From Aphodosoma sp051870875 (GTDB lineage Bacteria > Bacteroidota > Bacteroidia > Bacteroidales > Paludibacteraceae): a stretch of DNA of 19,786 nucleotides. A program made the translations under genes and the position numbers. Positions within the stretch are counted from its first letter, which is position 1, and the number at the start of each line of letters is the position of its first letter. Shown piece by piece: positions 1 through 7,158 of the stretch. The notes beneath the pieces were generated by a model. The model did no database searches, was not told where the DNA came from, and worked only from the letters and a program-made list of their open reading frames with translations. The stretch lies in contig JBJECG010000072.1 in assembly GCA_051870875.1 (NCBI GenBank), positions 1-19,786 of the forward strand, in the 5' to 3' direction.

Positions 1-65
1 CCTCTATCTTCTGCCACCGGCACAATGATATTTCATGGCTGTCATCGTGATTTACCGTAATGATA
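1..65 (-). other. Left-edge stretch; possible continuation of the capsule operon
   Basis: Sixty-five bases follow the stop codon of the carboxyethylornithine synthase homologue. One minus-strand frame stays open from inside the end of that gene (about position 133) to the window edge, reading ...YDIITVNHDDSHEI.... It has no ATG in view. It could be the beginning of the next operon gene with a non-ATG start, or a chance open frame. No product can be named. Confidence 0.2.
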
Positions 66-1001
66 TCATACCAATAAATCGCAAAAACGCTTGACGTCTT
101 TTTTATACACCCACTCGGAGAAAGATTTGCTTATCTCATAACTTGTAATTCTATACAGTAGAGACGGCGCATTGTTGACTTCGTAAAAGAACAGTCCGTT
201 TTCTTCATACATTGGGTTTTCAATCGAAGTGTAATGACTGCCTTCTATCGCATTGCCTGCATCCGCAGCAGAATCTATCAGCAAGCAACCCTTCTTCACC
301 ATAGTCAGATTATCTTTTGTTATTATATGTTTTACCGATCCGTCGACTTCTATGCCATTGATAATAATATCGTATTCCCCAATTGTGTCATAGAATTCCT
401 GCATTGTCTTACGGTAAAACATTCTGATGTCCACATTGTATTTAGATATATAGTTATATGCACCCTGAGACACACTTCCATTTGCCAAAACTGCAACTTT
501 AGTTCGTGAATCCGGCAGCAGTCCGAAATTCAGCAGTGCATGCTGAACGCTTGCAACTCCGGCATAGAAACTATTTTTCCAAATAAAATTTTTCGCTATG
601 AAAGGTATGGCCATGTGTCTGTCGCCTTGATGAATAGTGGGATATATATTATCCAAATCGACTATTTTAAGTCTTTTTTTTATCGCAATATTCTGATAAA
701 ATGTCGTACCTGATCCGGTTGGATGTGTCCAGCCTATTATCATCTGTCCTTCTCTCAGCAATTCATAATCTGAAGGTTGAAGAAGTTTCAGGCAAAATAC
801 CACATCACAGTTTCTGAAAATATTTTCCCTTGAATTTATAATGCAACCTTTTTGCATGTACTCTTCATCCTCTATTGACAAAGTGCCCCCAAATCCTTCT
901 TCGATAACCAGTTCATTTTCGTAGTCTTTGGTTATGTGTTCGGGTAACAGTGCGACTCTTTTCTCACTGGGGTATGCAGGTATTATAAAACCTAATTTCA
1001 T
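66..1001 (-). CDS. ceo: N5-(carboxyethyl)ornithine synthase homologue (AlaDH/PNT superfamily)
   Basis: The 311-residue protein resembles Lactococcus N5-(1-carboxyethyl)-L-ornithine synthase along its whole length. That enzyme is an NADPH-dependent opine-type dehydrogenase that reductively condenses pyruvate with the side-chain amine of ornithine (or lysine). Recognisable blocks are EKRVALLPEHI (13-23), LKLLQPSD (71-78), GWTHPTGSG (90-98), the nucleotide-binding loop VLANGSVSQGA (171-181), INGIEVDG (214-221) and SAADAGNAIEG (244-254). Start ATG is at 1001 and the stop is TGA. It reads in the direction of the capsule genes, 423 bp after the flippase. The inferred role is to make an N-(1-carboxyethyl) amino acid for attachment to the polysaccharide. 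The family is fairly secure from remembered similarity; substrate and role are inference. A lysine rather than ornithine substrate is equally possible. Confidence 0.8.
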   Translation of the reverse strand: MKLGFIIPAYPSEKRVALLPEHITKDYENELVIEEGFGGTLSIEDEEYMQKGCIINSRENIFRNCDVVFCLKLLQPSDYELLREGQMIIGWTHPTGSGTTFYQNIAIKKRLKIVDLDNIYPTIHQGDRHMAIPFIAKNFIWKNSFYAGVASVQHALLNFGLLPDSRTKVAVLANGSVSQGAYNYISKYNVDIRMFYRKTMQEFYDTIGEYDIIINGIEVDGSVKHIITKDNLTMVKKGCLLIDSAADAGNAIEGSHYTSIENPMYEENGLFFYEVNNAPSLLYRITSYEISKSFSEWVYKKDVKRFCDLLV

Positions 1002-1424
1002 GGGTGTCGTATTATGTAGTTATAATTTTTGTTATTACAATTCCATATTAATGAATGCTCTCGTTCGATGTACTGCAGCAGGTAGTCGTTTGTTGCGACA
1101 TGACATATGATTTTCCAGTTTGAGCTCATGTAGAAACGGAAAATCCAAGCAGCGGATTCATAGTATTAAATGCTGGTGAAACAGGCTGTTATCCTATCAA
1201 GCGCGATATCCGGTGCTGCTAAATCATATTGCATAATGTTTCTTTTGATATCCCGACTTAAAATTGGTGGCCATAAATAATGGCCAGGTAATTTGGTGCT
1301 CTTTTTTTGAAGAAACCATACTGTTGAGTTAGTATTGTGTGTTCCAAGACAGTCACAAATATGGCGGACCAACTTACCATCTTCACTGATTTCTCAGAAT
1401 TTGCCTTCCAGATAAGCATTACAC
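1002..1424 (-). other. Gap in capsule operon with short broken reading frames
   Basis: No intact gene is seen in these 423 bp. On the minus strand there are three short open stretches in different frames. One is a 68-codon frame at 1166-1372 (starts MVRHICDCLGTHN). Another runs from about 1410 to 1252 (starts MLIWKANSEKSV). The third is a 43-codon frame at 998-1129 (starts MSSNWKIICHVATND) whose TGA overlaps the ATG of the next gene by 4 bp (ATGA). None matches a family I recognise. A weak hairpin pairs 1109-1116 with 1138-1145. The layout fits a decayed gene, but ordinary non-coding sequence cannot be excluded. Confidence 0.35.
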
Positions 1425-2699
1425 TCATTTGTCTGGCCGGACTATGAGTTGTTGTTTTTTGATTTTCAGCGCATAATACATTGTGATGAAACCGATTAGG
1501 GAATTTGACAATAAATAGACGGATGCTGTACCGATATAGCCGTAATAATAGACCAAAGGAAATGCCAGCATGAATCCTATAAGTGATGACACTAAGGTTA
1601 TATTTCTGAATAACCGTTCTCGTTTTATTAAAATAAGATAATTGGTACCGAATATAGATCCTGTCGCCAACGGAATAATAGCAAAAGAAACTATTCGCAA
1701 AACAACATCAGCAGCGACAAATTCAGGACCATAAAACAATTTTATAAGCAGTGGAGCAAAAACAAGAAGCACTACCGTAGCACAAACAGCAAGTAAAATA
1801 TAATAACGCTGAAAAATATTGTGTCTGTCGATACGGCGCGCCAAAAATGGAAATACTGTTCGTGAAACTATACTCATGAACTGATATGCTATGCGCATGA
1901 ATTTCATGCCGGCATCGTATATTCCCACAATGGCATCGGTATGCAGAAAACCAAGCAATGCCACGGAAAAGCTATTGTAGAGGTTCGGTGCCAGATTGTT
2001 TATAAACACATCGGTACTTGACTTTATAGTTTTAATTACATGGTTAAAATGTACTGTGTGCAGCGAGTATTTCCACTTGCCGATAATCAGGTACATGGAT
2101 ATCAGTCCTGAAATGATGAAGCCTGACGACAACAGCAGCGGTTGTATGATATAATCGCCCTTGTCACGGACAAAGATAAATACGGCAACGGTAAACAGCA
2201 GTTTGGTCAACAGCGTAAACCATGTAATATACTTCATTCGCTCCAAGCCCTGAAAAAACCATTGCGGCAACAGGGCATTACCCGGTATCTGCAGAAATGT
2301 AACCAACAGTATTGCCGCGTTTTCCTTGAATTTTGGAATAATCAGAATAAGCAATAACAGCAGTAATAGCGAGCCTCCCATCAACAATAGCCGTCCCCAA
2401 AATACAGTGGAGAAAATTTCCGATACCTTTTCCTTGTCATCGCGGTTTTGGGCGACATCGCGGGTGGCTGTAAAATTGAAGCCCCAATCGGTTATGGTCT
2501 CGAACCACACAATGATGGCTGAGGCAAATGCTATTTTGCCAAATCCGTCAGCTCCGATTACACGAGCCAAATAGGGTAACGTTAATAACGGAAATATATA
2601 ACCAGCTATCTGCAACAATGACAGGTAGCCGAAATTGGCTACTAATGTTCTTGCGTCCTTGCTTTGTTTTACTCTTGATATTTTGTCTTTTACAGACAT
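1425..2699 (-). CDS. wzx: Polysaccharide flippase, Wzx family
   Basis: This 424-residue, very hydrophobic protein has about twelve predicted membrane segments and the opening typical of the polysaccharide synthesis (RfbX/Wzx, MATE-like) exporters: LVANFGYLSLLQ (18-29), then PLLTLPYLARVIG with the G-D/A-x-G-F-G-K motif. Such proteins flip undecaprenyl-linked repeat units across the inner membrane in Wzy-dependent capsule assembly. The start ATG is at 2699, 20 bp after the dehydrogenase stop. Sampled lines of this gene are near 38-43% GC while the preceding gene is well above 50%, so it probably belongs to the serotype-variable part of the locus. The exact repeat unit carried cannot be inferred. 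Confidence 0.93.
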   Translation of the reverse strand: MSVKDKISRVKQSKDARTLVANFGYLSLLQIAGYIFPLLTLPYLARVIGADGFGKIAFASAIIVWFETITDWGFNFTATRDVAQNRDDKEKVSEIFSTVFWGRLLLMGGSLLLLLLLILIIPKFKENAAILLVTFLQIPGNALLPQWFFQGLERMKYITWFTLLTKLLFTVAVFIFVRDKGDYIIQPLLLSSGFIISGLISMYLIIGKWKYSLHTVHFNHVIKTIKSSTDVFINNLAPNLYNSFSVALLGFLHTDAIVGIYDAGMKFMRIAYQFMSIVSRTVFPFLARRIDRHNIFQRYYILLAVCATVVLLVFAPLLIKLFYGPEFVAADVVLRIVSFAIIPLATGSIFGTNYLILIKRERLFRNITLVSSLIGFMLAFPLVYYYGYIGTASVYLLSNSLIGFITMYYALKIKKQQLIVRPDK

Positions 2700-2719
2700 T
2701 TCAGTTCAATGGGGTTATC

Positions 2720-3988
2720 TTACAGTCGTCCGTCTACAATATTTTTATTCAATACGCCTTTTACATCGAATATTATATGGCGGCAGTTCAACATGGACAG
2801 GATGTCAAGTGTTTTGAACTCGTTGTGGGCCACGGCCATGATGGCGGTATCGAATTGGCCTTCGGGAAGCCGGTTGGTGATTCCGATTCCGTATTCGTGT
2901 TTGGCGACCGTGGGGTTGGCCCACGGGTCGTAGACTGTTATGTTGACATTGTATTCCTGTAATGAGCGGTAGATGTCAATCACTTTTGTATTGCGGACAT
3001 CAGGACAGTTTTCCTTGAATGTGAATCCGAGTATAAGAATCTTTGATCCGAGTACCTGAATGCCTTTCTTCAGCATGAGTTTGATAGTTTCTCCGGCGAC
3101 ATATTCGCCCATACCGTCGTTCATCCGGCGGCCGGCAAGGATTATTTCAGGATTGTAACCGTGGCGTTGCGCACATTGTGCGAGATAATACGGATCGACA
3201 CCGATGCAGTGACCTCCCACAAGACCCGGTTTGAACGGCAGGAAGTTCCATTTGGTGGAAGCGGCTTCCAGTACATCCTGGGTGTCGATGCCCATTTTAT
3301 TGAATATTTTTGACAGTTCGTTGACAAATGCGATATTGATGTCGCGCTGTGAGTTTTCTATAACTTTGGCAGCTTCGGCCACTTTCATTGTCGGCGCGAG
3401 GTGGGTGCCGGCAGTAATTACCGATGAATAGATGTCATTGATCTTGTGTCCGATTTCGGGAGTAGAACCTGAAGTCACTTTCTTTATTTTCTCTACGGTA
3501 TGCAGTTTGTCGCCAGGGTTGATTCGTTCCGGAGAATAGCCGGCAAAGAAGTCGGTGTTGAATTTCAGGCCTGACACTTTCTCCACTACGGGGATGCATT
3601 CGTCTTCTGTAACGCCTGGATACACCGTTGACTCGTAGACAACAATGTCTCCTTTTGATATTACCTTACCAACGGTAGCGCTTGCTCCGTAGAGTGGGGT
3701 AAGGTCGGGATTGTTGTTTTCGTCGACAGGGGTAGGGACTGCCACCACATAGAAGTTGCAGCCGCGTATTTCCTCGATATCTGCAGTGCATCGGAATCCG
3801 TTTGCAATTGCGGACTGCAGCAGTTCGTCAGATACTTCGAGCGTGGCATCATGTCCTGCCATAAGAGCATCGACACGAGCCTGGTTCATGTCAAATCCTA
3901 CGGTAGTATATTTTGTTGAGAACAGTCTGGCCAATGGCAGTCCTACATAGCCAAGGCCTATTACGCATATTTTTGTTTCGGTGTCCAT
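2720..3988 (-). CDS. tviB: UDP-N-acetylhexosamine 6-dehydrogenase (TviB/VipA/WbpO type)
   Basis: A 422-residue nucleotide-sugar dehydrogenase. The N-terminal Rossmann fold shows ICVIGLGYVGLPLA (7-20). The substrate-side signature GYSPERINPGD is at 150-160. The catalytic loop LVGGHCIGVDPYYLA (256-270) carries the nucleophile Cys261, and VAEAAKVIENSQRDINIAF (203-221) is the usual core helix. Family enzymes oxidise C6 of UDP-GlcNAc or UDP-GalNAc to the uronic acid with two NAD+. Overall it most resembles Vi-antigen TviB/VipA rather than UDP-glucose dehydrogenase. It lies 27 bp downstream of a WbpP/TviC-type epimerase, the same pairing used to make UDP-GalNAcA for Vi antigen. The exact substrate (GlcNAc or GalNAc form) cannot be fixed from sequence. 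Confidence 0.93.
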   Translation of the reverse strand: MDTETKICVIGLGYVGLPLARLFSTKYTTVGFDMNQARVDALMAGHDATLEVSDELLQSAIANGFRCTADIEEIRGCNFYVVAVPTPVDENNNPDLTPLYGASATVGKVISKGDIVVYESTVYPGVTEDECIPVVEKVSGLKFNTDFFAGYSPERINPGDKLHTVEKIKKVTSGSTPEIGHKINDIYSSVITAGTHLAPTMKVAEAAKVIENSQRDINIAFVNELSKIFNKMGIDTQDVLEAASTKWNFLPFKPGLVGGHCIGVDPYYLAQCAQRHGYNPEIILAGRRMNDGMGEYVAGETIKLMLKKGIQVLGSKILILGFTFKENCPDVRNTKVIDIYRSLQEYNVNITVYDPWANPTVAKHEYGIGITNRLPEGQFDTAIMAVAHNEFKTLDILSMLNCRHIIFDVKGVLNKNIVDGRL

Positions 3989-4015
3989 GATGCGGTGAAT
4001 GTATTTTGCTGTTGC

Positions 4016-4990
4016 TTACAAATTGTTTTTATACCATTCTATGGCTTCGTTCAGACCTTTGGCAAAATCGTATTCGGGATCGTAACCGAGCAATTTTCTT
4101 GCCTTTGATATGTCGGCGTTTGAATGTCTGATGTCTCCGACACGGTCCGGACCGAAAATCGGTTCTATGTTTTTGTTCAGTGCCCTGTTCAGTTCACTGT
4201 AGATGTCAATCAGGTATTCGCGGCCGCCGTATGCTATGTTGAAAGCTTGTCCGGCAGCAGATGACGGGGCGAGACAGGCTTTGAGGTTGGCTTCGATGAC
4301 GTTTTCGATGTAGGTGAAGTCCCGGCTCTGTCTGCCGTCGCCGTTGATGGTCGGGCGTTCGTCTTTCATAAGCTGCATGATGAATTTCGGTATGACGGCG
4401 GCGTATGCTCCGTGTGGATCCTGGCGTCGGCCGAACACGTTGAAATAGCGCATACCGTAGGTGTCGAGCCCGTAGTGACGGGTATATTGTTTGGCCCATT
4501 CCTCATCGCAGCGTTTTGTCACGGCGTATGGAGAGAGGAGGTTTCCTTCCTTGCCTTCTTGCTTGGGGAGGCATTCTTCATCGCCGTAGACAGATGAACT
4601 GGAAGCGTAGACGAATTTCTTCACTCCGTTCTGCCGGGCAGCTTCAAGCATGTTGAGTGTCCCCTGTATATTGTTGAGACTGTAGAACAACGGCATTTCA
4701 ACGGAGCGCGGGACACTTCCCCATGCAGCTTGGTTGAGGACGTAATCCACACCTCTGCAGGCTGCCACGCATGTATCCAGATCTTTTATATCACCTTTTA
4801 CAAATTCATAGTCAGGATTGCCGAGGAACATATCCACATTGGTTTGTTTGCCTGTAGACAGGTCATCGAGACAGCGGACCCGGCAGCCTAAATTCAGTAT
4901 GGCTTCGCACAGGTTGGAACCGATGAAGCCGGCTCCGCCCGTTACAAGGAAAAGCGTGTCTTTCGGAAAGTGCAGGTGTTTGTATCCCAT
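4016..4990 (-). CDS. tviC: UDP-N-acetylglucosamine 4-epimerase (WbpP/TviC type)
   Basis: A 324-residue extended short-chain dehydrogenase. It has the NAD-binding TGGAGFIGSNL motif (17-28), the catalytic serine stretch YASSSSVYGD (128-137) and the Y-x-x-x-K pair Tyr155/Lys159 in SPYAVTK. The stretch RYFNVFGRRQDPHGAYAAVI is characteristic of the WbpP/TviC subgroup, which acts on N-acetylated UDP-sugars. It should interconvert UDP-GlcNAc and UDP-GalNAc (or their uronates) in the cytoplasm, working with the adjacent dehydrogenase. The gene starts at ATG 4990, 119 bp after the dehydratase gene; no promoter of the TAnnTTTG type was found in that gap, so it is probably co-transcribed. Confidence 0.92.
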   Translation of the reverse strand: MGYKHLHFPKDTLFLVTGGAGFIGSNLCEAILNLGCRVRCLDDLSTGKQTNVDMFLGNPDYEFVKGDIKDLDTCVAACRGVDYVLNQAAWGSVPRSVEMPLFYSLNNIQGTLNMLEAARQNGVKKFVYASSSSVYGDEECLPKQEGKEGNLLSPYAVTKRCDEEWAKQYTRHYGLDTYGMRYFNVFGRRQDPHGAYAAVIPKFIMQLMKDERPTINGDGRQSRDFTYIENVIEANLKACLAPSSAAGQAFNIAYGGREYLIDIYSELNRALNKNIEPIFGPDRVGDIRHSNADISKARKLLGYDPEYDFAKGLNEAIEWYKNNL

Positions 4991-5109
4991 TGATATTGCT
5001 GTAAAATCCAGTAAAAGTTTATTGCGTATAATATATGTGGCTTGTTATTGTTGTGTAAGACGGCAAAAACAAGCCGTATTAAGTCGGCAATTATGTCCGA
5101 TTGTCCTTG

Positions 5110-7044
5110 TTAGTCGTGATTGGCAGTTTCGGGAATGTCGTATATCTCGTAAGGTGAGTTTTTTGACTTGAATTCGGGTACGGTGGCTTTCATCAGTTTT
5201 ACCATTTCGGGGATATTCACTTCCAGAGACAGGCGTTCGAGCGCGTTGACAGTCTTTATGATATTCAGATAGTCGTATTCCCGCACTTTTGCTATGTGTA
5301 TGCGGTTGTGTTCGGTAGGTATGGTGTTTTCGCCGTTGGCAAGCAGTTCTTCGTACAGTTTTTCACCAGGGCGGAGTCCTGTGTATTCGATCATGATATC
5401 CTTGTCCGGTTCATATCCGGAGAGCTGTATCATACGGCGGGCTATATGGTCGATTTTTACGGGTTGCCCCATATCGAACGCGAAGATCTGGTTGCCCGAG
5501 GTTATTGATACGGCTTCCATCACCAACTGGCAGGCTTCGGGTATGGTCATAAAATACCGTAATACCTCGGGGTGTGTAACGGTCACCGGCCCTCCGGCTG
5601 CAATCTGATCTTTGAAGCGCAGTATGACGGAGCCGTTGGAGCCCAATACATTTCCAAACCGTGTGGTTACGAATTTGGTACGTCCGGGTACCGTACCGTT
5701 TTCGACTGCCAGACCGAGGCTTTGTACATAGATTTCCGCCAGCCGTTTGGTGCATCCCATGATGTTTGTGGGATTGACAGCCTTGTCGGTAGATATCATT
5801 ACCATTTTCTCCACATCGTATTCGATACATTTGTCGGCTACATAGCGGGAACCTGCAACGTTGGCATGTACGGCTTCGCATGGATTCTCTTCCATAAGGG
5901 GGACGTGCTTGTATGCCGCGGCATGAAACACTATCTGCGGACGGTGTTCGCGGAATGCGAAATCAAGCCGGGACGGGATGCGGATATCACCGACAATGGG
6001 TACAAAGTCGAGGGCGGGATATTTGTCTTCCAGTTCCAGACGGATGTTGTGCAGCGGGGTTTCGGCATTGTCGTATAAGACGAGTTTCTTCACTCCGAAT
6101 GTGGCAAGCTGGCGTACAAGTTCTGAACCTATGGAGCCGGCTGCCCCGGTCACCAGTATGACCTTGTTGCGGAATGTCGATATTATTCTGTCCATCGGCA
6201 ATCTGATTTCATCGCGGTCAAGCAGATCCTCTATGTTGATGTTGCGGATGTATGCATTTATCCTGTCGTCTGTGATTTCGTCAATCGAAGGTGATATGAG
6301 GGTCTGTACTTTATGTGCCAATGCGTATTTTATCAGACGGTTCTGTTCGGTACGTGCATCTTGTGCCGATGGAAAAATGATGGCATCAATCCTTGTCTTG
6401 TCTATCAGTTTTTCGAAGTCCCCTTCTTTGAAGAAGGTATAGATTCTGTTGAGGCCTATGAACTGTTCGGATGTGTTGCTGTCGTGTCTGACAAATCCCC
6501 TGACGTTGTATCTTGTAGATGACTTGAGGCTTGTGAGTACTGCCACCGATTTGTCGGATGTGCCGTATATCAGAGCGTCGGTACGGTTGTAGCTTTTTTG
6601 CGCAAATGCCTTGGCCATGTCGTAAACGACAATCATGGATATGCGGGACAGCATGAGACCGAAGAATGTGATCAGAAAATCCGTTATGCCCAGGAATACA
6701 ACGTGATGTGAGAATCCTACAAAAAGGATGAATACAGCACCAGAGCACACGGTTTTGAGCAGAGATGCCACAAGCAGCCATACCGAGTCTTTCAGTGTGG
6801 AGTGCCGTATGATGATTTTGTGTATGGTGAAGATGTAGAATATCAGTCCCGACGAGACAATTGTAACGGCCAGATACAACAGAACCGACGAGCTGTTGTC
6901 GAAGTTACAAGATGTGATGGCGAAGATCAACAGCAGAGACAACAGCGATGCGATGACCGATGTCAGTATGTCTATAGAGAAAATGATCTTGCTGCTTAAG
7001 TAGCGGTTGTAATATACAGATATACGTTTTGCCAAATAATCCAT
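5110..7044 (-). CDS. wbpM: Membrane-bound UDP-GlcNAc 4,6-dehydratase, WbpM/CapD family
   Basis: With the ATG at 7044 the protein has 644 residues. Four membrane helices lie at roughly 22-44, 53-73, 87-110 and 115-140. A CoA-binding-like Rossmann domain (GTSDKSV) comes next, then the SDR catalytic domain with TGAAGSIGSEL from about 299. The catalytic block ISTDKAVNPTNIMGCTK (about 417-433) has Met429 where ordinary SDR enzymes have Tyr, with Lys433. The Met variant is known for the large WbpM dehydratases. The reaction makes UDP-4-keto-6-deoxy-HexNAc, precursor of QuiNAc, FucNAc or diamino sugars. The frame is open upstream to a TTG at 7149, but those 35 residues look non-coding (KPFPHQTSDIICC) and the Met at 7044 matches the usual N-terminus, so I choose 7044. 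Confidence 0.92.
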   Translation of the reverse strand: MDYLAKRISVYYNRYLSSKIIFSIDILTSVIASLLSLLLIFAITSCNFDNSSSVLLYLAVTIVSSGLIFYIFTIHKIIIRHSTLKDSVWLLVASLLKTVCSGAVFILFVGFSHHVVFLGITDFLITFFGLMLSRISMIVVYDMAKAFAQKSYNRTDALIYGTSDKSVAVLTSLKSSTRYNVRGFVRHDSNTSEQFIGLNRIYTFFKEGDFEKLIDKTRIDAIIFPSAQDARTEQNRLIKYALAHKVQTLISPSIDEITDDRINAYIRNINIEDLLDRDEIRLPMDRIISTFRNKVILVTGAAGSIGSELVRQLATFGVKKLVLYDNAETPLHNIRLELEDKYPALDFVPIVGDIRIPSRLDFAFREHRPQIVFHAAAYKHVPLMEENPCEAVHANVAGSRYVADKCIEYDVEKMVMISTDKAVNPTNIMGCTKRLAEIYVQSLGLAVENGTVPGRTKFVTTRFGNVLGSNGSVILRFKDQIAAGGPVTVTHPEVLRYFMTIPEACQLVMEAVSITSGNQIFAFDMGQPVKIDHIARRMIQLSGYEPDKDIMIEYTGLRPGEKLYEELLANGENTIPTEHNRIHIAKVREYDYLNIIKTVNALERLSLEVNIPEMVKLMKATVPEFKSKNSPYEIYDIPETANHD

Positions 7045-7158
7045 GTCTATAATATTGTTGAGTTGGAAAGTAACAGGTCGGTCAAGTATTTTGCAACAGA
7101 TTATGTCTGATGTCTGATGCGGAAAAGGCTTTTTATCTGGTCTTACCAAGGTATCCCT

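Noticed and set aside
4991..5109. Terminator or internal promoter between dehydratase and epimerase genes
   Set aside because: Only a 5-bp stem (ACGGC/GCCGT) and no TAnnTTTG element; too weak to call.
5294..6442. Long plus-strand open frames opposite the dehydratase gene
   Set aside because: They mirror codon structure of the intact minus-strand gene and have no recognisable domains.
7045..7149. TTG-started 35-residue extension of the dehydratase
   Set aside because: The extension looks non-coding, and the internal ATG at 7044 gives the family's usual N-terminus.
7120..7149. LVRPDK encoded after wzc resembles the LIVRPDK end of the flippase
   Set aside because: Only six residues, with different DNA codons and no further similarity; treated as chance.
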